Below, piece after piece: positions 1 through 6,851 of a stretch of 57,644 nucleotides of DNA (position 1 is its first letter; every line of letters begins with the position of its first letter). The position numbers and the translations under genes were made by a program. The DNA comes from JAZUCL01 sp045639125 (GTDB taxonomy: Bacteria; Bacillota; Clostridia; Oscillospirales; QAMX01): positions 1 to 57,644 of the forward strand of contig JAZUCL010000009.1 of NCBI GenBank assembly GCA_045639125.1, written 5' to 3'. The notes beneath the pieces are model-generated. The model was not told the origin of the DNA. It did no database searches and worked only from the letters and a program-made list of their open reading frames with translations.

Positions 1-86
<86 letters not shown>

Positions 87-94
87 CTCTACTC

Positions 95-126
95 ACTCCT
101 TGGGCAATCGCTCAGGGAGTTTTTTT
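95..126 (+). terminator. Terminator of the rRNA operon
   Basis: An 11-bp stem with two G-U pairs (ACTCCTTGGGC / GCTCAGGGAGT) and an AATC loop is followed by seven T. It lies just after the 5S rRNA. Confidence 0.9.
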
Positions 127-152
127 ATCCGTTTTTGGCGTTCTTTCACATA

Positions 153-180
153 TTGACTTGAATTTTTATAGTGTTATACT
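153..180 (+). promoter_or_regulatory. Sigma-A promoter for the PAP2 gene
   Basis: TTGACT at 153-158 and TATACT at 175-180, 16 bp apart, with the GGAGGT ribosome binding site of the next gene at 198-203. Confidence 0.6.
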
Positions 181-208
181 TCATATATATTACTCTTGGA
201 GGTAAAAT

Positions 209-1042
209 ATGGAACTTTCTATTTTACAAGCCATTCAATCTATTTCAAATCCATTTTTTGACATTTTGTTTGAGATAATTACAATGGCAGGTGAACAACT
301 TGTTGTGATTATGATTTTTTGTGCTATTTATTGGCTGTATGATAAGGAATTAGGTCACTATATGGGCTTTACTATTGCCACATCCCTTTTGTTTAATACT
401 ATGTTAAAAGCAATCTTCAACTTGCCACGTCCTATTGGTAAGCCCGGAATTCGCTCTCTGCGTACCGAAACTGCCATCGGCAGTTCGTTCCCAAGCGGTC
501 ACAGTCAAAACGCCGCTTCGACGTATTTTGCACCTGCCTTATGGATTCGCAAGAGATGGCTGTGGATTACATCAACTGTTATAATGAGTCTTGTTGGGTT
601 GTCACGACTTTATTTAGGAGTACACTATCCTAAAGATGTTGTGGTTGGACTTGTACTTGGCGTATTGTGTGCTGTACTTTGTAAAGTATTTTATAATAGG
701 ATTAAAAATTTCAATTTTGCGATTTTCGCCTTAAATGTAGTTGCAGTACTAATGGTCATTTTTTCGCCCACAGAGGACATAATTAAGGTGGCAGGACTTG
801 CTTTTGGTATGCTTGTCGGTTTTCCTTTAGAACAGCGATTTATTGCATTCAATACCGATTTGACGTGGAGAAAGAAGACGTACCGATATGTTGTGGGAAT
901 TATAATCGTTGTCGCTTGTTATATAATTCCAAAACTGTTAGTACCTTACGATATTCCCATAGTGTGGTATATTCGCTACGCACTTGTCACCTTATCTATT
1001 TCAGTTTTTGCACCATTTACATTTACAAAACTAAAATTTTAA
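209..1042 (+). CDS. Membrane PAP2-family phosphatase
   Basis: Integral membrane lipid phosphatase of the PAP2 superfamily (phosphatidic acid or undecaprenyl-pyrophosphate type). All three signature blocks are visible: K-x6-RP in KAIFNLPRP (~residues 69-77), PSGH in SSFPSGHSQNA (~94), and SR-x5-H in SRLYLGVH (~130). At 277 residues it is longer than a minimal PAP2 protein; the extra C-terminal third is strongly hydrophobic and reads as three or more added membrane helices. The start is backed by GGAGGT at 198-203. The natural substrate cannot be read from sequence, but a role in recycling a lipid carrier or phospholipid is most likely. It is apparently monocistronic after the rRNA terminator. 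Confidence 0.9.
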   Translation: MELSILQAIQSISNPFFDILFEIITMAGEQLVVIMIFCAIYWLYDKELGHYMGFTIATSLLFNTMLKAIFNLPRPIGKPGIRSLRTETAIGSSFPSGHSQNAASTYFAPALWIRKRWLWITSTVIMSLVGLSRLYLGVHYPKDVVVGLVLGVLCAVLCKVFYNRIKNFNFAIFALNVVAVLMVIFSPTEDIIKVAGLAFGMLVGFPLEQRFIAFNTDLTWRKKTYRYVVGIIIVVACYIIPKLLVPYDIPIVWYIRYALVTLSISVFAPFTFTKLKF

Positions 1043-1106
1043 TGACAATGCATAATTCAAATGAAACTCCTTATAATAATCACGAAACAAAAAAGGAGTG
1101 AATTAT

Positions 1107-1697
1107 GTGAAACGTATTTTATGTATGATTCTTTCGCTAATGCTTGTTTTCCTTGTAGCGTGTGGTAGCAACAATGGTACTGCATCAGGGGATATGCAAA
1201 ACGGCGGGAACAACGGAAGAAATGACGGCTCATCCATGAATGACATGGCAGGCAATGGTATGGGGAATGCCGCAGATAACAACGGCAGTAACGGCATGAA
1301 TAGTAGTATTGGACTCGGTGATAGCGGCACAGTCTTACCATTCAGCGATGGTGCAAGCGTAATGATTAATGATAAAGTTTATATGCTGACAGGAGAGATA
1401 ATCCGTACCGATGAACTTGGCACCCAAATTCTTGCAACCTCCGGCGAGAATACAAGCGGTATGCCATCTGCAAATGGTGAGGGTTATGGAATTAGTCGAA
1501 ATACCAAAGTCTATCAGATAAAGAACAACGAAACAAACGACTCAGTGGCGGTTGAAATCGAAGGCGTCTACTATCGTGCAACATTACACGAAACAAACAG
1601 TAAAATTGGTGATAATGCGGCTAAAAACGGCTCAAATGGCGGCATGGAAAATACAAATCGAAAGTCATCACAGGGTTTAGGCAATAGCATGAACTAA
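1107..1697 (+). CDS. Asn/Gly-rich putative lipoprotein
   Basis: I do not recognise a family. The N-terminus is a lipoprotein signal: basic VKR, a hydrophobic stretch, then lipobox LVAC. The mature N-terminal ~70 residues are a low-complexity Asn/Gly/Met/Ser linker. A more ordered middle part (DGASVMINDKVYMLTGEI onward) follows, and the end is again Asn/Gly-rich. I start at the GTG at 1107, because AAGGAG (1093-1098) sits 8 bases upstream; an in-frame GTG at 1098 overlaps that ribosome binding site. Probably a surface-exposed protein anchored by lipid. A bidirectional terminator follows directly. Confidence 0.75.
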   Translation: MKRILCMILSLMLVFLVACGSNNGTASGDMQNGGNNGRNDGSSMNDMAGNGMGNAADNNGSNGMNSSIGLGDSGTVLPFSDGASVMINDKVYMLTGEIIRTDELGTQILATSGENTSGMPSANGEGYGISRNTKVYQIKNNETNDSVAVEIEGVYYRATLHETNSKIGDNAAKNGSNGGMENTNRKSSQGLGNSMN

Positions 1698-1702
1698 ATG
1701 AA

Positions 1703-1746
1703 AATCCGCAGGAAAGGAAGTACCTTATCCTGCGGATTGTTTTTTA
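1703..1746. terminator. Bidirectional terminator between convergent genes
   Basis: A perfect 11-bp stem (AATCCGCAGGA / TCCTGCGGATT) is followed by a T-run on the plus strand. It overlaps the stop codon of the minus-strand acetyltransferase, so it can serve both genes. Confidence 0.85.
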
Positions 1747-2370
1747 CAGTAATGGTTGCCGTGGGTGTGGCGAATGTGGACTCTCTGTATTGAAGTTTGT
1801 AAGAATTAACTTGAAATCTTTGCTGTCACAAAATTCAGAAAACGGAATAATCGCTTCAGGCGTATCATCATAGACAGACAATGGGTATTGAAACCATTCC
1901 ATATCGTTCCAATGGCCGAGTTTATATGTTACTTTTGAAAATACGGCAGCGGGGCGAAAACCGAGGCTGTGGTGGAATGCGGCACTTTTAGGGTTTGGGA
2001 TAATAACTGCCGCAAATGCATTTTTGTACCCTTGACGGCGAAGCATCTCAAACAGGCAACTATACAATTTCGTAGCAACGTGGTTTCGCTGATACTTAGG
2101 GTTAACATAGATTGACAAGTTGACGCTATAGCGATATGCAGAACGCTGTTGATGACGTGATGCGTATGTATAGCCCAAAATGTTTCCGTCGTCGTCACAG
2201 CACACAAGCCATGGGAAGTCCTTGAGAATATTTGCCATTCTGTCACGAAACTCACTGACAGACGGAACAACTTCCTCTGCTGTAACAATTGAATTTTCAA
2301 TAAAGGGAGTGTAGATGGAGAGGATAGCCTCTGCATCGTCTAATTTTGCGACTCTAATGTATTGTTTCAT
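1744..2370 (-). CDS. GNAT-family N-acetyltransferase (phosphinothricin/amino-acid acetyltransferase-like)
   Basis: Transfers an acetyl group from acetyl-CoA to a small amine, probably an amino acid or its analogue. The sequence resembles the Pat/MnaT branch: an opening IRVAKLDDAEAILSIYTPFI, a central NLSIYVNPKYQRNHVATKLY acetyl-CoA loop region (~90-110), and a PNPKSAAFHHSLGF block (~145) typical of GNAT motif B. An ATG at 2370 is chosen over an upstream in-frame TTG at 2385; both have a poor ribosome binding site. The last ~40 residues extend beyond the usual fold and are Ser/Pro-rich. It lies 28 bases after the SGNH hydrolase and is probably co-transcribed with it. Confidence 0.85.
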   Translation of the reverse strand: MKQYIRVAKLDDAEAILSIYTPFIENSIVTAEEVVPSVSEFRDRMANILKDFPWLVCCDDDGNILGYTYASRHQQRSAYRYSVNLSIYVNPKYQRNHVATKLYSCLFEMLRRQGYKNAFAAVIIPNPKSAAFHHSLGFRPAAVFSKVTYKLGHWNDMEWFQYPLSVYDDTPEAIIPFSEFCDSKDFKLILTNFNTESPHSPHPRQPLL

Positions 2371-2398
2371 ATATGTATTGTCCAATCGTCAGTATAGG

Positions 2399-3025
2399 TT
2401 ATATTGCACCAAGTGTATGGAGCAACTCACGAGCAATAATTCGGTGTCCGTCACGTGTTGGGTGTACTCCATCGATAGAAAGGTCAACGGCAGGGGTAGT
2501 AAGTGCCGCCTTATACATTATTCCATCAAGCGGAATGAAAGCGTCAGCATACTTTACTGCAGCATTGCGGACAACTTGCTGTACTTCCCAAAGGCGAGTA
2601 CGCCATTCTTCTTTGAAAGCGTCATGATGGAAAGCAAACGGCTCCATTATTACGATTTTTGCACCTGTAGCACGAGTTTTTTCTACGATTTTAGTGTAGT
2701 TTTCCTCAATCGATTTGATGTCGTAATTGATTTGAGAATCAGAATATGAGTGCCATACATCATTTATACCGATAAGGAGAGTCACTACGTCAGGCTTCAA
2801 ATCAAGGCAGTCTGAGTCCCAACGCTCAAGCAACTGGGAAACACGATTACCGGAAATTCCACGATTGTAAAGAGTCAGGTTATAGTCAGGGAAAAGTGCA
2901 TTTAATGTATCAATAGTCATTGCAGCATAACCTATTCCATTGACATTGATTTCATTACATCTACGCTTTGCATCTGTAATACTGTCACCTTGAAATACTA
3001 TTGTGCTGCTTTTTGAAAAAAGCAT
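2399..3025 (-). CDS. SGNH/GDSL-family hydrolase
   Basis: Serine esterase/lipase of the SGNH superfamily. The four blocks are all present: GDSITDAKR (nucleophile Ser, ~residue 16), RGISGNRVSQLL (Gly), LLIGINDVW (Asn), and the C-terminal DGVHPTRDGH carrying the catalytic Asp-His pair. There is no signal peptide, so it is cytoplasmic. It may deacylate an acetylated sugar or lipid; the substrate is not determined. A strong GGAGGT at 3033-3038 supports the ATG start. Transcribed first in a two-gene unit with the GNAT gene. Confidence 0.9.
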   Translation of the reverse strand: MLFSKSSTIVFQGDSITDAKRRCNEINVNGIGYAAMTIDTLNALFPDYNLTLYNRGISGNRVSQLLERWDSDCLDLKPDVVTLLIGINDVWHSYSDSQINYDIKSIEENYTKIVEKTRATGAKIVIMEPFAFHHDAFKEEWRTRLWEVQQVVRNAAVKYADAFIPLDGIMYKAALTTPAVDLSIDGVHPTRDGHRIIARELLHTLGAI

Positions 3026-3056
3026 GCTTATTACCTCCGGTTTATTGCCTTAGTAC

Positions 3057-3084
3057 ATTATATCACATGATAAGTATTTTTCAA
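3057..3084 (-). promoter_or_regulatory. Promoter of the SGNH hydrolase-GNAT unit
   Basis: On the minus strand TTGAAA and TATAAT are 16 bp apart, about 30 bases upstream of the hydrolase start. Confidence 0.6.
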
Positions 3085-3204
3085 GAGATAATCAATTTTT
3101 TTTGGAAGAGTGCGGAGGGTGATTGGCTTTTGTGTATAAAATAGATGCAGGAATTTCATCCAATCGAAGGGGTGATTTTTATCATCAAAGATAATTTCAT
3201 TCAT
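3058..3204 (-). CDS. Possible 48-residue protein or gene remnant
   Basis: An open frame begins MNEIIFDDKNHPFDW and ends at 3058. The residue mix looks protein-like but I recognise nothing. It has no good ribosome binding site, and its 3' end overlaps the promoter of the next gene. It lies just downstream of a broken lipoprotein signal sequence, so it may be the eroded tail of the same lost gene. Confidence 0.2.
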   Translation of the reverse strand: MNEIIFDDKNHPFDWMKFLHLFYTQKPITLRTLPKKIDYLLKNTYHVI

Positions 3205-3233
3205 CCTCAATGGAGGCTTTCGTTAAATAACAA

Positions 3234-3304
3234 TTATACTTCTTGACAACTTGCCATAAAAAGCGTACTCACTGCTATCAGGATAATTGCTACCAGTTTT
3301 TCAC
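3234..3304 (-). pseudogene. Frameshifted lipoprotein signal-peptide remnant
   Basis: A GAGGAG ribosome binding site is followed by GTG at 3304 and a run of five A. As read, the frame stops after four codons. One extra A would give MKKLVAIILIAVSTLFMASC, an ideal lipoprotein signal with lipobox MASC, and then a stop three codons later. It starts 14 bases after the stop of the intact lipoprotein gene at 3318. I read it as the decayed start of a second lipoprotein gene in tandem. Confidence 0.45.
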
Positions 3305-3317
3305 CGACATCTCCTCC

Positions 3318-3941
3318 TCATCCCACTTTTTCCACAACATATGGAAGTATAGAATGCACACCAAAAACATCAATGTATAGGTCACTGTACACCTCTGCCA
3401 TAAGGCTAGAGCCTAGCAACAAAGCCGCTCTACCTGCATAATGGCTGAAATCACTCATCTCTACAGTCACATAGTCTATTTGCTTCCATTCATCCCTTAA
3501 ACCCATATGACGTGTATATCCATACGACACTGTTGCTGTACTGCCCGAAATATCGTGAATAGCTAAACAGAAAACCCCATCATCACCTAGCCAATCTCCG
3601 ACAAGTTTTTCTTCATTTGGTTCTAATTTCGTTGCTATTATTTCACTTTCTTCGATAAATTCCCATAGATCACTATCTCTGTGATACCGATATTGCAAAA
3701 CCCTCTCTTCTGTTGCCGTGCCATATTCGCCTTTTGTTTCTATAGATACGGCAACGCTATCAATGTGTGTTTCTCTGTTGACATTGTGCGAAGTATTAAT
3801 CTGATACTGATCATATTTTTCATAACGATCGCCGAGTTGTTCATAGATAACAGAATCTGGCACCCCTTTTCTCTCGTTTCCACACGCAGATAACGAAACT
3901 ACCATTGTTATTGCGAGAAGCAGAGTTAATAATTTTTTCAT
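3318..3941 (-). CDS. Putative lipoprotein, function unknown
   Basis: The N-terminus MKKLLTLLLAITMVVSLSAC is a textbook lipoprotein signal with lipobox LSAC, so the mature protein should be anchored outside the membrane. The rest (~187 residues) is rich in Glu, Tyr and Ser with alternating beta-type patterns, and I do not recognise a family. The ATG at 3941 is backed by AGAAAGGGG. Its promoter (3997-4025) is overlaid by four AGTAT/ATACT half-sites and faces the small HTH gene, so that regulator is a candidate controller. Confidence 0.8.
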   Translation of the reverse strand: MKKLLTLLLAITMVVSLSACGNERKGVPDSVIYEQLGDRYEKYDQYQINTSHNVNRETHIDSVAVSIETKGEYGTATEERVLQYRYHRDSDLWEFIEESEIIATKLEPNEEKLVGDWLGDDGVFCLAIHDISGSTATVSYGYTRHMGLRDEWKQIDYVTVEMSDFSHYAGRAALLLGSSLMAEVYSDLYIDVFGVHSILPYVVEKVG

Positions 3942-3990
3942 TTTAAATATCCCCTTTCTTAACTCTTGAATATTATAAATTTTTCAAGGC

Positions 3991-4037
3991 ATACTAATTA
4001 TACTCAATATTTTAAGTATAGTCAAGGGGTTAAGTAT
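3991..4037. promoter_or_regulatory. Divergent promoter region with four operator-like half-sites
   Basis: Minus-strand promoter TTGACT (4020-4025) and TATAAT (3997-4002), spacer 17 bp, drives the lipoprotein gene. Around it lie ATACT at 3991 and 4000 and its complement AGTAT at 4015 and 4033. The placement over the promoter and next to an HTH gene suggests an operator; this is inference. Confidence 0.5.
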
Positions 4038-4061
4038 GATAAAATTTATTTGGTGATAAAA

Positions 4062-4262
4062 ATGATTAGTTATAAGCCGTTTTATGAAACTCTTTTAAGA
4101 AAAGGAATAACTGAATATAATCTGATATTTAAGCAAGGCTTTTCTGCTAATACATTTCATAGAATGAAAAAAGGCGAAGCCATAAACACAAAAACTCTTG
4201 ATGCACTATGCTATGCACTTGATTGCACAGTCAGTGACATAATTGAATTTGTGAAAGAATAA
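4062..4262 (+). CDS. Small Cro/C1-type HTH transcriptional regulator
   Basis: A 66-residue protein that is almost only the DNA-binding fold: MISYKPFYETLLRKGITEY, then the helix-turn-helix FSANTFHRMKKGEAINTKTL and the closing helix LDALCYALDCTVSDII. This matches the short Xre-family regulators common in Clostridia. An open frame extends upstream to 3966, but the family's normal start is the ATG at 4062, preceded by GGTGAT. It is divergent from the lipoprotein gene, with shared half-sites in the gap, so auto-control and control of that neighbour are plausible. Confidence 0.85.
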   Translation: MISYKPFYETLLRKGITEYNLIFKQGFSANTFHRMKKGEAINTKTLDALCYALDCTVSDIIEFVKE

Positions 4263-4290
4263 CACCCTTTTCCAAATGGAGAAGGGTGTT
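4261..4290 (+). terminator. Terminator of the small HTH gene
   Basis: AACACCCTT pairs with AAGGGTGTT around TTCCAAATGGAG, followed by a T-rich stretch. It overlaps the stop codon. Confidence 0.7.
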
Positions 4291-4434
4291 AGTGTTTATT
4301 TTTGATTTTGTATGCAGAATAGATGCGGTGTAATTTTGTGCCTTACTTCTTCACTATTACATATTACTTATTACTTTCCAAAAATCCGTATATTAATTTT
4401 TTAGTGAGAAGTGAAGAAGAAATAGTGAATAAGT

Positions 4435-4673
4435 AAAATCCGTACACTGTTGTGTACGGATTTTTGGTGGGAGAAGGTGGATACTCTGTGCCTCTTGATT
4501 TTTCGACCGCTCCGAGCGGTTGCGAAAAATCTGCGGTGCTCGAGACTAAACAGTCCCGAAATCCTATCGCGGATTTCGGGCTGCTTCGACGTAACCACCT
4601 TCGGTGGTTCTCATCGCACCATTTCAGACGCAAAACAAAAAATACACACTCGTTTGAGTGTGTATTTTTGTTT
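4435..4673 (-). repeat. Structured repeat element carrying a copy of the tRNA-Tyr 3' tail
   Basis: The last 21 bases around the 3' end of tRNA-Tyr (TTTTGGTGGGAGAAGGTGG and two more) occur twice, at 4462-4482 and 4671-4691, 209 bp apart. Each copy abuts its own terminator hairpin (4435-4465 and 4637-4673). Between them are three further stable hairpins: 4497-4531 (stem GATTTTTCG plus ACCGCT), 4555-4580 (CCCGAAATCC) and 4593-4609 (AACCACC). Short open frames here look spurious. It may be a mobile or amplified noncoding element that uses the tRNA end, or the scar of a lost tRNA copy. Confidence 0.5.
4637..4673 (-). terminator. Terminator of the tRNA-Thr/tRNA-Tyr unit
   Basis: A perfect 14-bp stem (AAAAATACACACTC / GAGTGTGTATTTTT) with loop GTTT lies directly after the CCA end of tRNA-Tyr on the minus strand and is followed by T-rich sequence. 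Confidence 0.85.
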
Positions 4674-4758
4674 TGGTGGGAGAAGGTGGATTCGAACCAC
4701 CGAAGTCATTGACAACAGATTTACAGTCTGCCCCCTTTGGCCACTCGGGAATTCTCCC
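4674..4758 (-). tRNA. tRNA-Tyr (anticodon GTA)
   Basis: On the minus strand acceptor GGGAGAA pairs with TTCTCCC, then discriminator A and an encoded CCA. The anticodon loop in GACTGTAAATC gives GTA. A long variable arm marks a class II tRNA, as expected for Tyr. The T-arm GGTTCGAATCC is intact. It is second in a two-tRNA transcript. Confidence 0.95.
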
Positions 4759-4761
4759 ATA

Positions 4762-4836
4762 TGGAGCTGGTGAACGGAGTCGAACCATCAACCTGCTGAT
4801 TACAAATCAGCTGCTCAGCCATTGAGCCACACCAGC
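4762..4836 (-). tRNA. tRNA-Thr (anticodon TGT)
   Basis: On the minus strand acceptor GCTGGTG is closed by CACCAGC with discriminator T and encoded CCA. Anticodon stem CTGAT/ATCAG holds loop TTGTA with anticodon TGT. The T-loop is GGTTCGACTCC. First gene of the pair with tRNA-Tyr, behind a perfect promoter. Confidence 0.95.
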
Positions 4837-4883
4837 AAATTAACCGACCTCAAAAACTTTCATCTCTGAAAGCCAGCTATTGT

Positions 4884-4912
4884 AGTATAACAGATTAGAA
4901 CGGATTTGTCAA
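4884..4912 (-). promoter_or_regulatory. Promoter of the tRNA-Thr/Tyr unit
   Basis: TTGACA (4907-4912) and TATACT (4884-4889) on the minus strand with a 17-bp spacer, about 50 bases upstream of tRNA-Thr. Confidence 0.85.
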
Positions 4913-4915
4913 CAA

Positions 4916-5560
4916 TTATTTTTGATTTTTTTGCAAATTCGTTGTGCTTAACTGTTCACGAATAAGATTTAGCATTGTAGCCATTGAATCCGACAAAATA
5001 GATGCGTCAATTCCTTTGTCCCCGTAGTCAATTTCGTCATGGGAAATAGCGTCAAGTTTCATATCAAGTTCAAGCCGTTTCATTTGTGCATCAGACAACT
5101 CTGAAAAAGAACATTGAGGAATGGTAAACAACACATTCTCCTCACTACTGTGTGCCATATACAGATACCTGAGAACTTTGTATACAGCAAGGCTTAAATA
5201 TGAACTTGCAGTATCCACAAGATCACGGCGTTTTGATGAGGAAAGGAGATTAAAGAGAATTGATATACACTCATCAATCATCGCATGACGTCGCATGGCA
5301 AGACTGTCAGCAGACTCAGAAGCATTACAAGCCGATGACGGCTTAACATTGATAGTTGGTGTATAACCAAGAAGAATGTCTGTTGATACACCATAAAATT
5401 TAGCGGCACGCAACAAGAAATCAAGACCGGGCTCACGTGCACCATTTTCGTAGTGTGATAAAAGAGCCTGTGATACACCCAATGCGGAGGCGGCATTACG
5501 TTGGCTGACGCCTTTTTCCTGTCTGAGTTGCGATAAAGTTTTTGGAAACTGTGCGACCAT
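4916..5560 (-). CDS. XRE-family HTH regulator with unknown C-terminal domain
   Basis: DNA-binding regulator. Residues ~5-65 form an HTH_3 fold (LSQLRQEKGVSQRNAASALG, then QALLSHYENGAREPGLDFLL). The remaining ~145 residues are helical, with no family I recognise; they may sense a ligand or mediate dimerisation. I start at the ATG at 5560 because AAGGTGG sits 7 bases upstream; the frame also extends to a TTG at 5578. Its promoter region (5598-5628) is nearly the same as that of the next gene on the strand, which suggests a shared regulator, perhaps this protein itself. Confidence 0.85.
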   Translation of the reverse strand: MVAQFPKTLSQLRQEKGVSQRNAASALGVSQALLSHYENGAREPGLDFLLRAAKFYGVSTDILLGYTPTINVKPSSACNASESADSLAMRRHAMIDECISILFNLLSSSKRRDLVDTASSYLSLAVYKVLRYLYMAHSSEENVLFTIPQCSFSELSDAQMKRLELDMKLDAISHDEIDYGDKGIDASILSDSMATMLNLIREQLSTTNLQKNQK

Positions 5561-5597
5561 TACCAAACCACCTTCCAATAAAATAATTACGTGAAGA

Positions 5598-5628
5598 TAG
5601 TATATCTAAAATATTTCAATTATGCAAT
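5598..5628 (-). promoter_or_regulatory. Promoter with shared element, copy 1 (XRE gene)
   Basis: On the minus strand TTGCAT (5622-5627) and TATACT (5599-5604) have a 17-bp spacer. The whole 31-bp block is nearly repeated at 6508-6538 in front of the neighbouring gene, including the spacer core AATTGAA. Confidence 0.6.
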
Positions 5629-5678
5629 AGAAATCGACAAAATAATTACAATTTTGTTAATATACACAACGAATTGTT

Positions 5679-6395
5679 TCAAAATTTGAGTAAATTCACA
5701 ATAAAAATGGCTCCCATAAGGATTGGCTGGTGCACCATGTAGATATAAAAACTTCGTTTTCCACACCATGCAAGAGGTTTACATCTTAGATTATAGAAAA
5801 ACTCAGGAAATTCACCATTAAAAATCGGGGTGCCTAACTGTGTACCAAACAGATAGAGAAATATCCACGGAAACAGCGGGAAATAGTCTGTAGATGAAAA
5901 GGCAGAATCTGTAAATCCAAACAACCACAGATGAGAAATTTCCGTGTTTATAGGGAAAATAAAAATAGTAATTGCAAACAACCCTCCCCACAGTAAATAG
6001 CCGATACTTGAGGGAATACGGCTTACAAAAGGCTTTAATGGCACGTATATAAGTGTTGCCAACGCAAGAAAATGAAGAATACCAAACACAACGTAACTTG
6101 ACGGATTAAATAGATATGTTGTTATACTTACACATATTGCACCGACACCGATACGCAGTCCGTGATAAAGATTTGAACGGCTGATATGTGCAGATATACC
6201 TGAACAGAGGATAAATACTGAGCAGATAAGAAGTTGCAGCGTATCGCATATTGGATTTTTCAAGTAAATATACGGCACATCACAGAAGAATACAAGGTCG
6301 TAGAGGAAGTGATACGCCACCATTGCAATAATCATTATTCCCTTTGCTATGTCTATCGTTTCAATACGTCCGGCGACTTTAGAATGTTCTTTCAT
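5679..6395 (-). CDS. Heparan-alpha-glucosaminide N-acetyltransferase-like membrane protein (DUF1624)
   Basis: Polytopic membrane protein of the DUF1624/HGSNAT-catalytic family. The opening RIETIDIAKGIMIIAMVAYH with HFLYDLVFF is the family's N-terminal signature, with a conserved His in the first helix. About seven hydrophobic helices span the 238 residues. Family members are thought to move an acyl group across the membrane onto a sugar or lipid; the bacterial substrate is unknown. AAGGAG precedes the ATG. Same strand as the XRE gene, 118 bases upstream of it, and both have near-identical promoters, which suggests co-regulation. Confidence 0.85.
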   Translation of the reverse strand: MKEHSKVAGRIETIDIAKGIMIIAMVAYHFLYDLVFFCDVPYIYLKNPICDTLQLLICSVFILCSGISAHISRSNLYHGLRIGVGAICVSITTYLFNPSSYVVFGILHFLALATLIYVPLKPFVSRIPSSIGYLLWGGLFAITIFIFPINTEISHLWLFGFTDSAFSSTDYFPLFPWIFLYLFGTQLGTPIFNGEFPEFFYNLRCKPLAWCGKRSFYIYMVHQPILMGAIFIVNLLKF

Positions 6396-6507
6396 AAATA
6401 CTCCTTAACACCACTTGCATTCATGTCCAATACCTATAACGAAACATACTTTTTCTGTAATTGCTAATCCGTTTTTATTTTTAAGGCAAACGATATATCT
6501 TGCGATT

Positions 6508-6538
6508 TAGTATATCAAAATTTATTCAATTACGCAAT
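6508..6538 (-). promoter_or_regulatory. Promoter with shared element, copy 2 (DUF1624 gene)
   Basis: TTGCGT (6532-6537) and TATACT (6509-6514), 17-bp spacer, on the minus strand. The 31-bp block closely matches 5598-5628. It gives a leader of about 105 bases. Confidence 0.6.
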
Positions 6539-6603
6539 TTTTTTTTGGGGAACTATGAAGAAATAAGTTACTAAATATCAAACATTTATTTATAAAATTA
6601 TCA

Positions 6604-6639
6604 AAATGAGTCTGCAAAATACTTTTTGCAGACTCATTT
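6604..6639. terminator. Orphan terminator-like hairpin
   Basis: A perfect 14-bp stem (ATGAGTCTGCAAAA / TTTTGCAGACTCAT) with a tiny loop sits in the 450-bp gap between two divergent genes, where no annotated gene needs a terminator. It may end an unseen small RNA. I see nothing else firm in 6396-6760. Confidence 0.45.
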
Positions 6640-6763
6640 AGGGAAAGTGCGATCTATATAAACGCAGACAACCGAAATACGATTGGCTACGGAATTTTAT
6701 CGCCTCACTGAAATAGTATGCCACAAAAATTCAATTTGTGACATATAAGAGTAACGCCAAGTC

Positions 6764-6792
6764 TTGACATAGTTGACATTTGGTTGTAAACT
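6764..6792 (+). promoter_or_regulatory. Promoter of rpe
   Basis: TTGACA at 6764-6769 and TAAACT at 6787-6792 with 17 bp between. A second TTGACA lies at 6773. A 14-bp palindrome CCACTTTTAAGTGG (6817-6830) follows just before the ribosome binding site. Confidence 0.6.
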
Positions 6793-6851
6793 ATATAAGT
6801 TAAGTAATAAAAATATCCACTTTTAAGTGGTTATGAAAAGGAATGGAAAAA

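Noticed and set aside
4450..4773. Short frames through the tRNA-Tyr region
   Set aside because: They read across a tRNA gene and hairpins; such frames are typical false calls around tRNAs.
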